Positions 8,610-18,230 of a stretch of 64,000 nucleotides of DNA are shown here, piece by piece. The stretch's first letter is position 1, and every line of letters starts with the position of its first letter. Location of the stretch: the NCBI GenBank assembly GCA_013538715.1, contig JACAFH010000001.1, positions 62,001-126,000 on the forward strand, given 5' to 3'. The notes under the pieces are model-generated. The model saw only the letters and a list, made by a program, of their open reading frames with translations. It was not told the DNA's origin and ran no database searches. The stretch is from Candidatus Nitrosothermus koennekei (GTDB lineage Archaea > Thermoproteota > Nitrososphaeria > Nitrososphaerales > Nitrosocaldaceae). The translations under genes were made by a program, and so were the position numbers.

Positions 8610-10454
8610 ATGAAGGTATTACAACTACATTCCAATTTTATAGAGTATGAAGCAGTAGAGAAAGAGATAGAATATGCCGAAGAGATTACTAATAAAAAGA
8701 TGAGATTAGAAGAAGTAATAGTTACATTAGTAGCAGTCGAGAAGAATGACAACGAGAAGATAGCAGATAATGTAATTAATGAGATTAAAAGATCTATTGA
8801 TACAATAAAATGTAATAGGATATTGTTATATCCATATGCTCATTTAAGTCAGGATTTAGCATCCCCACAACAAGCATTAAGTATACTAAAATATATGGAG
8901 AATATATTAAAGAATGGATTAGAAGTATATAGAGCCCCATTTGGATGGACTAAAGCATTCTCCATAAGTGTTAAAGGGCATCCATTAGCAGAGCATTCAA
9001 TTAATATCAGTAAGACCAAAGAATATGTTTCAAAAGCATTGGAAGAAGAAGAGAAGCTAAGATCTTATTGGTTTATACTCGAGACAGATGGAAGACTTGT
9101 ACCATTAGAAGAGTATAAATTTAAGAATAAAAGATTAGAGATATTAGCAAAATATGAAGTAGTAAAGAAGAGAGAAGTAGATCAAGAACCTCCTCATATA
9201 AAACTTATGAAGAAATTAGCAATAGCAGATTATGAGCCAGCATCAGATGTTGGAAATATGAGATTGTATCCAAATGGAAGGCTTATTAAATCATTGATAG
9301 AACAATATGTTACAAGAAAGGTCTTAGAATATGGTGCTATAGAAGTAGAAACTCCAATCATGTATAATACAAAACATCCTAGTTTAGAGAGTTACTTCAA
9401 TAGATTCCCTGCGAGACAATATACGATAAGTAGTGAAGGTAGAGAGCTCTTTTTAAGATTTGCAGCATGTTTTGGGCAATTTCTCATGGCAAAAGACTTT
9501 ACACTATCGTATAAACAACTTCCACTAAAATTGTATGAATTAACAAGATATTCATTTAGAAAGGAGAAGAGTGGTGAGTTAGTTGGATTGAGAAGACTAA
9601 GAGCGTTTACTATGCCAGATTGTCATGCTCTATGCAGAGATATGGAGCAAGCAAAAGAAGAAGCTATAAAGAGGTTAAGATTATCAATAGATACAATCAA
9701 TGCACTAGGAGTGTCTTTAGATAGTGTAGAAGTAGCTATTAGGTTTACAAGAGGTTTCTATGAAGAGAATAAAGAATTTATTAATAGACTAATAAATATC
9801 ATAGGAAAACCTGCATTAGTAGAGGTATGGGATAAACAATTCTTTTACTTCGTACTCAAATGGGAGTTCAATTTTGTAGATAACTTAGATAAGGCTAGTG
9901 CATTATCAACGGATCAGATAGATGTAGAGAATGGTGCAAGATATAATATAACATTCGTTGATGAAGATGGTAGTAAGAAGAATCCCATAATATTACACAA
10001 TTCTCCTTCTGGAGCCGTTGAGAGGGTAATCTATGCATTATTAGAAAAGGCAGCATCTGATGAGAAGAGAGGAATAGCACCCATGCTCCCGTTATGGTTA
10101 TCTCCTACACAAGTTAGAATAATTCCAATCTCAGAAAATTATATAGATAAATGTATGAATATAATGAATAATATTAAGAGTAATAATATTAGGGTTGATC
10201 TAGATGACAGAGATGAGACATTAAATAAGAAGATTAGAGATGCAGAAAAAGAATGGATTCCATATATAATAGTTATAGGAGAGCAAGAGATCAATAAAGG
10301 AACACTTAATGTAAGGAAGAGGAGAGAGAAGAACAGAAGAGAAGTTAAGATTGAAGAACTAATAAGAGAGATTAAGGATGAGATACATAATATGCCATAT
10401 ATGCCATTAAATATGCCAGAATTATTAAGTAAAAGGCCTCAAATCATGGTTTAA
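8610..10454 (+). CDS. thrS: Threonyl-tRNA synthetase, archaeal type
   Basis: Charges tRNA-Thr. 614 residues with the archaeal N-terminal editing domain (about residues 1-140, related to D-aminoacyl-tRNA deacylase; MKVLQLHSNF start and APFGWTKAF...HPLAEHS). The class II catalytic core follows: motif 2 around ELTRYSFRKEKSG and LRRLRAFTMPDCHALC with zinc/threonine-binding Cys and His, and motif 3 near APMLPLWLSPTQVRIIPI. The anticodon-binding domain is at the C-terminus (RVDLDDRDETLNKKIRDAE). The editing domain removes mischarged serine. It is preceded by a TATA-like stretch (TTTTTAATTTTAC) about 30 bases before the ATG. Confidence 0.96.
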   Translation: MKVLQLHSNFIEYEAVEKEIEYAEEITNKKMRLEEVIVTLVAVEKNDNEKIADNVINEIKRSIDTIKCNRILLYPYAHLSQDLASPQQALSILKYMENILKNGLEVYRAPFGWTKAFSISVKGHPLAEHSINISKTKEYVSKALEEEEKLRSYWFILETDGRLVPLEEYKFKNKRLEILAKYEVVKKREVDQEPPHIKLMKKLAIADYEPASDVGNMRLYPNGRLIKSLIEQYVTRKVLEYGAIEVETPIMYNTKHPSLESYFNRFPARQYTISSEGRELFLRFAACFGQFLMAKDFTLSYKQLPLKLYELTRYSFRKEKSGELVGLRRLRAFTMPDCHALCRDMEQAKEEAIKRLRLSIDTINALGVSLDSVEVAIRFTRGFYEENKEFINRLINIIGKPALVEVWDKQFFYFVLKWEFNFVDNLDKASALSTDQIDVENGARYNITFVDEDGSKKNPIILHNSPSGAVERVIYALLEKAASDEKRGIAPMLPLWLSPTQVRIIPISENYIDKCMNIMNNIKSNNIRVDLDDRDETLNKKIRDAEKEWIPYIIVIGEQEINKGTLNVRKRREKNRREVKIEELIREIKDEIHNMPYMPLNMPELLSKRPQIMV

Positions 10455-10564
10455 TTATTTATCTTCCTTATATAAAAATAGTAACAATTATTTGTAAATA
10501 CTCATACTATTAATCATAAACGAAATGATTATTTATATTATTATCTATAAAAATAGGTGAGAAG

Positions 10565-10792
10565 ATGGATATACTCGAGTTATACTATCTAATATTAATA
10601 GAAGTAAGGGATAAGGGGCTAAATATAAAGAATAAGCCAGTAATACCAAATATAAGAAAGGATATAAGGTCATACATTGAAGAGATGTTATATAAAGGAT
10701 TGATTACAAACAAAAGTGATAAGATAACGTTAACCAAAAAAGGATACGAGTTCATATACAGCTACGAAAGATTCTTGGCATTAAAGTCGTGA
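10565..10792 (+). CDS. Small winged-helix-like protein
   Basis: 75 residues, unrecognised by name. The C-terminal half (IEEMLYKGLITNKSDKITLTKKGYEFI) has the pattern of a winged-helix wing as in small archaeal DNA-binding proteins. It is preceded by AGGTGAGAAG, a good ribosome-binding site. Its last 12 bases overlap the 3' end of the oppositely oriented agmatinase gene. Function unknown. Confidence 0.6.
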   Translation: MDILELYYLILIEVRDKGLNIKNKPVIPNIRKDIRSYIEEMLYKGLITNKSDKITLTKKGYEFIYSYERFLALKS

Positions 10793-11623
10793 AGCAATCA
10801 TCTCAAGTATTATCTTTGCTGCTAATACTGAAGTGCTTCCATTATCATATGGAGGAGATAATTCTACTATATCAAATGCCTTGATTTTTCTCTCTTGCAA
10901 GATAGCAAGTATATCAAAGAATTGCTTAATAGTTAAACCTAAAGGTTCTGGAGTACCTACACCTGGAGCAAATGCAGGATCTATTGCATCTAGATCTATG
11001 CTTAGATATATCTCATTAAATGTTGTAAGATAATCCTTTATTACCTCTGGATTCTCATGTACTCTTTTACTATTAATAGATACTATCTTACTGCTCTTTA
11101 AAAATTCTAATTCGTCATCTCCAAATCCTCTTGCACCTATATGTAATATATTATCAGAACCTCTCTCTTCCACTATTCTTCTTAAGAACGTAGCATGGCT
11201 ATACTTTGTATCATTGTACTCATCCCTTAGATCATAATGAGCATCAAGTATTACTAAAGATGAGTTCTTGCAAGCCATGTATGTTCCTAATGTTATAAGA
11301 TGTTCACCACCAAGTATACCAGTAAAACCTTTGTTTATAACTTCATTGCTCACTTTTCTAGCCATATCAAGCATATATTGAGGATTAACAGTAAATTTGA
11401 GATTCCCTAGATCCTTTATAGTTGCATTTGATATATTAATTCCATTATTTAATGAATTATACTCTATATTCTTAAATGCTTGTCTTATCGCACTTGGACC
11501 AAATCTTGTACCAGGTTTATATGAAGTTGTTGAATCAAATGGTATGCCAAATATATAGATTATAGGTTCTTTATTTCCTTGTGAGATCAACTCACTCTGC
11601 ATGTATAGGTCTATGTAACTCAT
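10781..11623 (-). CDS. speB: Agmatinase (arginase/ureohydrolase family)
   Basis: Hydrolyses agmatine to putrescine and urea in polyamine synthesis. 280 residues with the binuclear manganese ligands of ureohydrolases in order: GGEHL, DAHYDLRDE, SIDLDAIDPAFAPGVGTPEP. The N-terminal segment GIPFDSTTSYKPGTRFGPSAIR is typical of archaeal agmatinases. It is divergent from the apt-MTAP operon 75 bases away. That makes sense because polyamine aminopropyl transfer produces the methylthioadenosine that MTAP consumes. Arginase or another ureohydrolase cannot be fully excluded. Confidence 0.88.
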   Translation of the reverse strand: MSYIDLYMQSELISQGNKEPIIYIFGIPFDSTTSYKPGTRFGPSAIRQAFKNIEYNSLNNGINISNATIKDLGNLKFTVNPQYMLDMARKVSNEVINKGFTGILGGEHLITLGTYMACKNSSLVILDAHYDLRDEYNDTKYSHATFLRRIVEERGSDNILHIGARGFGDDELEFLKSSKIVSINSKRVHENPEVIKDYLTTFNEIYLSIDLDAIDPAFAPGVGTPEPLGLTIKQFFDILAILQERKIKAFDIVELSPPYDNGSTSVLAAKIILEMIASRL

Positions 11624-11697
11624 AAAATCTTGCAGAATAACTCTAACATATAAAAGTATTCAAAAGACATTTTTATGGGTAGATAGATTGATAATGC

Positions 11698-12210
11698 ATG
11701 AACCTTAAAAGTATAATAAAAGAATATGCAGACTTTCCTAAGAAAGGCATACTCTTTAGAGATATAAGCCCCCTCTTGAGAGATATAAACACATTCAGAT
11801 ATGTTATAGACAGGTTTTATGAAGAGTATAAAGATAAGAGTATAGACATTGTAGTGGGTATAGAGTCTAGAGGATTTATATTTGCAGCAGCGTTAGCATT
11901 AAAGTTAAATAAAGGAATGGTAATGGTTAGAAAACAAGGAAAACTTCCTGGTGATACAAGTTCTAAGAGTTACGATATAGAGTATGGTAATGCAACTATG
12001 GAGATACAAAGAGCCTCTATAAAGAAGAATGATAAAGTATTGATAGTTGATGATCTAATAGCAACAGGAGGAACTGCAAAAGCAGCAGCAGAACTGATAG
12101 AAGCGTTAGGAGGAGAAGTAGCAGGATTTGCTTTTGTAGTAGAGTTAAGTGAATTAAGAGGCATAGATATGCTTAAAAGATATAAGGTATTTTCATTGGT
12201 GAGATATTGA
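11698..12210 (+). CDS. apt: Adenine phosphoribosyltransferase
   Basis: Makes AMP from adenine and PRPP. 170 residues, standard length. It contains the N-terminal adenine-binding region (DFPKKGILFRDISPLL), GIESRGFIFAAALA, and the PRPP loop VLIVDDLIATGGTA at residues 114-127. The stop overlaps the TTG start of the MTAP gene, so the two are translationally coupled; adenine released by that enzyme would be captured here. Confidence 0.94.
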   Translation: MNLKSIIKEYADFPKKGILFRDISPLLRDINTFRYVIDRFYEEYKDKSIDIVVGIESRGFIFAAALALKLNKGMVMVRKQGKLPGDTSSKSYDIEYGNATMEIQRASIKKNDKVLIVDDLIATGGTAKAAAELIEALGGEVAGFAFVVELSELRGIDMLKRYKVFSLVRY

Positions 12211-12995
12211 GTGCAGAGATTGCAATTATAGGTGGAACAGGAGTTTATGATCAAGATATGCTAGAAGATACCAAAGAAGTTAAAGTGTATACTCCATATG
12301 GAGATACATCAGATATGATAACAATAGGCTATTATAAAGATAGAAGAATAGCATTTCTACCTAGACATGGTAAAGAGCATAGAATACCACCTCATAAGAT
12401 ACCAGCAAGGGCTAATATATGGGCCCTTAAAGAGTTAGGAGTAAAGAGAATATTAGCACCAGCAGCAGTTGGTAGTATGAGAGATGAATTGGAACCAGGG
12501 GATATAGTTATTGTAGATCAATTCATAGATTTTACAAAGAAGAGAGAATATACATTTTATGATGGAGGAGAAGTGTGTCATATATCAGTTGCAGATCCAT
12601 TCTGTGAAGAGATTAGGCCTATAACAATAGACGCTGCAAAGAGACTAGGACTACAAGTTCATGAGAAAGGGACGTATGTATGTATAGAAGGTCCAAGATA
12701 TTCAACAAGAGCAGAGTCAAGGTTCTTTAGAGATTATCTCAAGGCTGATGTAATAGGCATGACATTAGTTCCAGAGAGTATATTAGCAAGAGAGATGGAG
12801 ATATGTTACGTATCTATAGCAACTGTAACTGATTATGATGTATGGGCAGAGAAGCCAGTAAGCACTAAAGACGTTATAGAAACGTTAAGGAAGAATGTAA
12901 AGAACACTAAGATGCTATTAAGAGAAGTTATACCAAATATACCATCAGATAGAAAGTGTTCATGCAAAGATGCGTTAAGAGACTCTAAATTATAA
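12207..12995 (+). CDS. mtnP: S-methyl-5'-thioadenosine phosphorylase
   Basis: Cleaves methylthioadenosine to adenine and methylthioribose 1-phosphate. 262 residues of the purine nucleoside phosphorylase family II: IGGTGVYD at the N-terminus, FLPRHGKEHRIPPHKIPARA, EGPRYSTRAESRFFR and IGMTLVPESILARE. Of the residues near the ribose 5' position, the family pattern favours methylthioadenosine or inosine-type substrates. Pairing with apt favours methylthioadenosine. The start is TTG, overlapping the apt stop (TTGA). The last 20 residues contain a CSC pair, known in thermophilic members as a disulfide motif. Confidence 0.92.
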   Translation: MSAEIAIIGGTGVYDQDMLEDTKEVKVYTPYGDTSDMITIGYYKDRRIAFLPRHGKEHRIPPHKIPARANIWALKELGVKRILAPAAVGSMRDELEPGDIVIVDQFIDFTKKREYTFYDGGEVCHISVADPFCEEIRPITIDAAKRLGLQVHEKGTYVCIEGPRYSTRAESRFFRDYLKADVIGMTLVPESILAREMEICYVSIATVTDYDVWAEKPVSTKDVIETLRKNVKNTKMLLREVIPNIPSDRKCSCKDALRDSKL

Positions 12996-13049
12996 TTAGT
13001 AATATATTAATAGAAATGAATTTATAAACATATATCTAAATAAAATAGG

Positions 13050-13652
13050 ATGATAGTAGAGCAGTTCCTAGTTGGAGAGATGGCTAACTTTACATATCTT
13101 CTTGCAGATAAAGGTGAATCTATGGTTATAGATCCATCATGGGATCTTGAGAAGATATTAAATACATTAAAGAAGAATAATCTTACTCTTAAATATATAG
13201 TAAATACACATTCTCATTTTGATCATGTTTTTGGTAATGATCAGTTAAAAGCGATAACAAATGCAAAGGTAGCTATGCATCGTAATTCTCCTCTAGATAA
13301 AGATATAGAGCTTGATGAAGGCAATACATTAGAGGTTGGTGAGCTAGTTATTAAGATATTATACACACCTGGACATTCAAAAGATAGTATATCATTATTA
13401 GTTAATAAGATGTTATTTACAGGAGATCTATTATTCGTTGGGGCATGTGGCAGAACTGATCTTCCTGGTGGAAATGCTTCCGAACTTTACGATAGTCTTC
13501 AAAGAATATCTTCCTTAGATGGTGACATAATAATCTATCCAGGTCATAATTATGGTTCAAAGCCATACTCTACAATTGATTATGAGAAGAAGCATAGCAT
13601 GGTATATAAAATGAAGAGTAAAGAAGAGTTTGTTGCATTTATGAATATATAA
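13050..13652 (+). CDS. MBL-fold hydrolase, glyoxalase II-like
   Basis: 200 residues with the metallo-beta-lactamase signature: NTHSHFDHVFG (HxHxDH), PGHSKDSISL, FTGDLLFVG and IYPGHNYG. This is the YcbL/glyoxalase II-like or persulfide dioxygenase-like branch; it hydrolyses a thioester or oxidises a persulfide. The substrate is undetermined. The next gene (cobT) starts two bases after the stop, so they are likely co-transcribed, without an evident shared pathway. Confidence 0.85.
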   Translation: MIVEQFLVGEMANFTYLLADKGESMVIDPSWDLEKILNTLKKNNLTLKYIVNTHSHFDHVFGNDQLKAITNAKVAMHRNSPLDKDIELDEGNTLEVGELVIKILYTPGHSKDSISLLVNKMLFTGDLLFVGACGRTDLPGGNASELYDSLQRISSLDGDIIIYPGHNYGSKPYSTIDYEKKHSMVYKMKSKEEFVAFMNI

Positions 13653-13654
13653 GA

Positions 13655-14737
13655 ATGATAAAATTATCATACAATCCAGAAAAGGGTAATAGTTTCATTA
13701 AAGAGTTCAAGGATCCTCTCTTTCTATTAGTTCTCTCTTATACAGAGACCGCAGAGAATGATGGTATAACAGTTGCTGGGGCAGATAAATCTCTTCTCAA
13801 ATATACACCTCCTGCAGATGCAGAGTTTATAGAGTATGGGTATTGCAAATCTATAGATGCTATACCAGCAACCCCAGATGGTAAGCCTACTCCAGCACTA
13901 CTTACAAGAGTAGCATTGAGGATAGCAGATATACCCATGCTTGTTATAGATGGAGGAAGTAAGATTAAGCCATCGATGCCATATCTTGATATCTCATCAA
14001 CTTATGCAAAAAATATAGTTAAAGAAGATGCATTGAAGATCGATGATGTAAAAAGGATATATGAGAATAGTATATTATTAGGTAGAAAGTTAGGTAAGAT
14101 ATCTAAATATATAGTCATTGGTGAGAGTATACCGGCTGGTACAACTACAGCACTAGCATTATTGATGGCTATGGGTATAGACGCTAGGTTTAAGGTTAGC
14201 AGTAGTATGCCAAATAATCCACATAATCTAAAGCTTGATATTGTAGAGAAGGCTATGAAGAGAAGCGGCATAGAACTAGGCTCGTTAAGAGATAAACCAT
14301 TAGATGCGGTATCTCATATTGGAGATGCTATGATGATAACAGTTGCTGGTTTATCTATAGGCGCATCTAATAGTAAGATACTATTAGCTGGAGGTACACA
14401 GATGTGTGCTATCCTCGCATTGATAAAGGTTCTAAATCATAATACATTAGATAATATAGTTATAGGCACTACAAAATATATAGTGGATGATAAGGATTCT
14501 AATATTATATCACTAGTAAAGGAGATAGCAGATGTACCTATAATATCTATAGATCTAGGATTGGAGAGATCTCAACACGATGGATTAAGAGCATATACTA
14601 GAGGTTTTGTTAAAGAGGGTGCTGGTGCAGGAGGTGCATGTATAGCATCTTTACTAAAGAGTAATTACTCTAACAATAAATTATTAAATAATATTGATGA
14701 GGAATACTTACTTACAATTAAACGACAACGTTCCTAA
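13655..14737 (+). CDS. cobT: Archaeal CobT-type nicotinate-nucleotide-dimethylbenzimidazole phosphoribosyltransferase
   Basis: 360 residues of the archaeal CobT family (UPF0284/TIGR00303), which activates the lower ligand base for cobalamin assembly. Typical segments: TAENDGITVAGAD, YTPPADAEFIEYG, PDGKPTPALLTR, GESIPAGTTTALALL, SHIGDAMM and LAGGTQMCA. Nitrososphaerota are cobalamin producers, and methylmalonyl-CoA mutase (see mce) would use the product. The C-terminus codes for the first arm of a bulged hairpin (14723-14732 with 14787-14797) that could act as a bidirectional end signal towards rps4. Confidence 0.88.
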   Translation: MIKLSYNPEKGNSFIKEFKDPLFLLVLSYTETAENDGITVAGADKSLLKYTPPADAEFIEYGYCKSIDAIPATPDGKPTPALLTRVALRIADIPMLVIDGGSKIKPSMPYLDISSTYAKNIVKEDALKIDDVKRIYENSILLGRKLGKISKYIVIGESIPAGTTTALALLMAMGIDARFKVSSSMPNNPHNLKLDIVEKAMKRSGIELGSLRDKPLDAVSHIGDAMMITVAGLSIGASNSKILLAGGTQMCAILALIKVLNHNTLDNIVIGTTKYIVDDKDSNIISLVKEIADVPIISIDLGLERSQHDGLRAYTRGFVKEGAGAGGACIASLLKSNYSNNKLLNNIDEEYLLTIKRQRS

Positions 14738-14818
14738 TTATAACTCAATTATCATAAGCGTGAGGAGATGTAGCATAATGAGTACTAACGTTGATCGTTG
14801 TTATATCATAAATAGTCT

Positions 14819-15289
14819 TTATTTACCTATAATTTTGATAAATCCTTCTTCGTCTTTCCTAACTAGATAGCCAGGTATATTAACAATTCTATCATTTATC
14901 ATTATATGCCTATGTACTATCATCTGCCTCGCCTGGTTAGGTTTTAGTTCATATTTCTTCATGACAAGAGTTTGTAACCTTCTCTCTAATACATCTTCAA
15001 TCTTAAGACTAAGTATATCATCGAGTGTAGAATTATCATCTGCTAATCCTATTCTACTCAAATATGCTAGTAAGATCTTTGCTTTATCTATTCTAATATC
15101 TTCTGGTAATGCTAATAACGTTCTAGCAATATGTCTTATTCTAGATAATTCTGTTTCTGCTTTCCATAATTCTCTCTTATTTCTTAAACCGTATGTACCT
15201 AACAATTCTAATTCGTTCATTAACTGTTCTGGATTCCATGGTCTCTTTGGCTTTCGATATAATTTCCTTGATTGTTTTGGATCGCCCAT
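14819..15289 (-). CDS. rps4: 30S ribosomal protein S4
   Basis: Binds 16S rRNA early in small-subunit assembly. 156 residues from the ATG at 15289 (MGDPKQSRKLYRKPKRPW), which matches the family start; an in-frame GTG at 15298 is less likely. The S4 RNA-binding domain is at about residues 100-150 (RQMIVHRHIMINDRIVNIPGYLV). It follows rps13 directly. In most archaea S11 and RpoD come next; here the opposite-strand cobT gene follows instead. Confidence 0.97.
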   Translation of the reverse strand: MGDPKQSRKLYRKPKRPWNPEQLMNELELLGTYGLRNKRELWKAETELSRIRHIARTLLALPEDIRIDKAKILLAYLSRIGLADDNSTLDDILSLKIEDVLERRLQTLVMKKYELKPNQARQMIVHRHIMINDRIVNIPGYLVRKDEEGFIKIIGK

Positions 15290-15294
15290 AAATA

Positions 15295-15783
15295 TCACTC
15301 TTGTTTCTGAGTTTGTGTAGCAGGTGCTGCTACTCTACCCCCTTTCCTTACTCCTACAGTTCCTCCTTTCCTTCCAGTAGTCCTTGTTCTTTGACCTCTA
15401 ACTTTTAATCCATACATATGCCTAAATCCTCTCCAGCTCATAACACTCTTCTCTCTCTCTATATCATTCCTTATACTCATATCAAGATCTGAGGTTATGA
15501 GATGTATATCGTTACCGCTCTCTATATCTTTCCTTCTATTAAGATACCATGAAGGTATGTTTATCTTTCTTAGATCTTTTAAAGCCTCTTCTATAGCGCT
15601 TATCTGTTCATCTTTAATATAACCAGTTCTCATTCCATCATCTATACCTAATCTTGATAATAATAACTTTGATAGATTATAACCTATACCTTTAATTTCG
15701 CTTAATGAGATAAGAATATTCCTACTACCTTCTAGATCCTTTCCTGCTATTCTAACTATATGTCTATACTCTTGCTCTCTCAA
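15295..15783 (-). CDS. rps13: 30S ribosomal protein S13
   Basis: Head protein of the small subunit, contacts tRNA and the large subunit. 162 residues; archaeal form with RHIVRIAGKDLEG, the helix-hairpin-helix SEIKGIGYNLSKLLL, and the C-terminal RGFRHMYGLKVRGQRTRTTGR signature. The only usable start is TTG at 15783, since the frame is closed by a TGA three codons upstream. Co-transcribed with rps4. Confidence 0.97.
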   Translation of the reverse strand: MREQEYRHIVRIAGKDLEGSRNILISLSEIKGIGYNLSKLLLSRLGIDDGMRTGYIKDEQISAIEEALKDLRKINIPSWYLNRRKDIESGNDIHLITSDLDMSIRNDIEREKSVMSWRGFRHMYGLKVRGQRTRTTGRKGGTVGVRKGGRVAAPATQTQKQE

Positions 15784-16439
15784 TTCACTTCATATTTTAT
15801 TATACTCTAATAAAAACCATATGCTCTGTATATTATATGAACATAATCGTTTCACAATCTGGAGAGCCAGAATACTTCTATATCTCTCTATAGAATCATT
15901 GATAGCATTCTTCAATTATATGTCTACTCTCTTATCTCAATACTATTTCTTTCCAAGTTTGATATTCATATATCTCTAATACTTGCTTATATTAGTCTAT
16001 TATCTACAATTATTAATGATTTGTGCAGTATTTTACTTATGTATAACTAAGATTATATACTAGAGTATCAGTAGTAAATTGATTATTTAACACTCGTCTA
16101 AAGATGACGTCTCTTACGCAATACAGTATTCTACATTATAAGCACCTTATTGTTAATATTTTTTAACATCTCTAACAGATATAAACAGCTAATTATCAAT
16201 CTTTATTTCGTCTATATATTTTAGCTTTACTATCTAAATATTGTTATTCTAACTGCTTGATATGAGAAATGTGTCTATAAATGATAAATTGACACTTATA
16301 CCTATTGGTTTTTTGTTACACTTAAGATCTTTTATTATATAAGTGTAAAAATTGATGAAATAAGAATAAAAGTATTAGTTGAATCGTCTGTATATTTATG
16401 ATAAACCTTATTAGTAAATATAAATAAGATGATAAAGTA
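15784..16439. promoter_or_regulatory. Intergenic region with ACACTTA boxes before ligase
   Basis: About 650 bases with no credible gene. Near the ligase gene, TTACACTTA (16316-16324) and TAAGTGTAA (16340-16348) form a perfect 9-bp inverted repeat with a 15-base spacer. A further related half, GACACTTAT, lies at about 16291. They sit 95-150 bases before the ligase start and could be an operator or a hairpin. An 18-codon stretch near 15838 and a short hairpin TCTGG/CCAGA at 15858-15871 were seen but are not supported as genes. Confidence 0.35.
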
Positions 16440-18194
16440 TTGAAGTTTGAGATAATTGTAGATGTGTTTGAAGAGATGGAAAAGACGAGTAAGAGGTTAG
16501 AGCTAACAGATCATCTAGTTAGATTGTTTAAACTTACTTCTAAAGAGATTATCGATAAAATTATCTACCTCATACAAGGGAAGATAAGACCTGATTATGA
16601 GGGCATAGAGCTGGGTATAGCAGAGAAGATGATATTGAAAGCAATATCTATATCATCAGGATTGGAACTATCATTGATAGAGAGATTCTATAGAGAGAGT
16701 GGGGATATAGGCGTTGCTGGTGAGAAGGCTTTAGAGAATAGAAAACAAAGTGTATTATTTAGAGAAGATATGGAGCTAGAAAAGGTTTATTCTATACTAG
16801 AGAAGATAGCATCTCTAAGTGGGGAAGGCTCACAAGATCTTAAATTTAAATACATAGCAAACCTCCTTAACAATAGCACACCAAAAGAGAGTAAATATAT
16901 CTTGAGGATAGTCTCTGGCAAACTTAGATTAGGCATAGCAGATTATAGTATATTAGATGCATTAGCATTAGCATTTACAGATAGTAAAGAGAATAGAGTA
17001 ATACTAGAACATGCATATAATATATCAAGTGATCTAGGATTTGTAGCAAAGAAGTTAGCATTAGAAGGCTTAAGTGCTGTAAAGGAACTAAAAGCTAGTC
17101 TATTTAAACCAATAAGGCCTATGCTTGCAGAGAGGATACAAAATGCTCAAGAAGCGTTAGAAAGGACTAATGGAATATGTGCTGCTGAGTATAAACTTGA
17201 TGGTGAAAGAGTTCAGATACACAAGTCTAAAGATAAGATAATGCTATTCTCAAGAAGATTAGAGAATGTAACATTGCACTATCCAGATGTTATAGAAGCG
17301 ATAAAAGGTTTAGGTATTGATAATATCATACTAGAGGCAGAGATAGTTGCAATAGACCAGAACACGGGAGAATATCTTCCATTTCAAGATCTAATGCATA
17401 GAAGAAGGAAATATAATATAGAAGAGGCGATGAGAGAGTATCCAATATCACTAAATATCTTTGATATCTTATATTACAATAAAGAGTGTTTAGATATGAG
17501 TTATAAAGATAGGCGGGCATTACTAGAGAGTTTAATAAGAGAAAGTAATAATATAATTAGATTAGTACCCATGATTATTACTAGCGATGCTGAGAAGATA
17601 GAGGAGTATATGGAACAGTCCATAGCTGATGGTTGTGAAGGTTTGATGATAAAAAATCTAGAGAGTAGTTATAGAGCAGGAGCAAGAGAATATGCTTGGA
17701 TGAAGTTAAAGAGAGAGTATAGAAGCGAGCTAGCAGATTCTCTAGATCTGGTAATAATAGGTGCGTATCATGGGAAAGGTAGAAGAACTGGAAAGTATGG
17801 TGCATTTCTCTTAGCAGTATACGATAAAGATAATGATATGTTTCGAAGTATATCAAAGATAGGAACTGGTTTCACTGATGAACATCTAGATACATTCTAT
17901 AGTATTCTCGAGTCATATAAATTAAAGAAGAAAGATGCAAGAGTAGACTCTAAGCTAGACGCTGATGTATGGTTTGAGCCTAAAATAGTTATAGAGGTTA
18001 TAGCATCTGAGATAACATTAAGTCCATTACATACGGCATCGATGGATATAATAAGAAGAGGTAGTGGTTTAGCATTACGTTTCCCAAAATTCACTGGAAA
18101 GATTAGATATGATAAGAATGCTGAAGATGCAACTACGACAGATGAAATTATCAAATTATATCACAAACAGATAAAATCAAAGAGAGAAGCATAA
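16440..18194 (+). CDS. lig: ATP-dependent DNA ligase
   Basis: Seals nicks in replication and repair. 584 residues with the archaeal three-domain layout: an N-terminal DNA-binding domain (about 1-215), a nucleotidyltransferase core with the adenylated Lys252 in AEYKLDGERVQIH, and an OB-fold end. Other ligase motifs: FSRRLENVT, ILEAEIVAID, EGLMIKNLESSYRAG, AWMKLKREY. The TTG start gives MKFEIIVDVFEEMEKTSKRLE, which aligns with the usual family start (EKTTKRLEKTD). It is followed by DUF47 and endA genes with short spacing. Confidence 0.96.
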   Translation: MKFEIIVDVFEEMEKTSKRLELTDHLVRLFKLTSKEIIDKIIYLIQGKIRPDYEGIELGIAEKMILKAISISSGLELSLIERFYRESGDIGVAGEKALENRKQSVLFREDMELEKVYSILEKIASLSGEGSQDLKFKYIANLLNNSTPKESKYILRIVSGKLRLGIADYSILDALALAFTDSKENRVILEHAYNISSDLGFVAKKLALEGLSAVKELKASLFKPIRPMLAERIQNAQEALERTNGICAAEYKLDGERVQIHKSKDKIMLFSRRLENVTLHYPDVIEAIKGLGIDNIILEAEIVAIDQNTGEYLPFQDLMHRRRKYNIEEAMREYPISLNIFDILYYNKECLDMSYKDRRALLESLIRESNNIIRLVPMIITSDAEKIEEYMEQSIADGCEGLMIKNLESSYRAGAREYAWMKLKREYRSELADSLDLVIIGAYHGKGRRTGKYGAFLLAVYDKDNDMFRSISKIGTGFTDEHLDTFYSILESYKLKKKDARVDSKLDADVWFEPKIVIEVIASEITLSPLHTASMDIIRRGSGLALRFPKFTGKIRYDKNAEDATTTDEIIKLYHKQIKSKREA

Positions 18195-18230
18195 GCAAGA
18201 ATTATTAGAAGGTTAGTATTAGTAGATGGT

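Noticed and set aside
15838-15894. 18-codon frame MNIIVSQSGEPEYFYISL
   Set aside because: Too short, with no ribosome-binding site or continuation; a chance frame.
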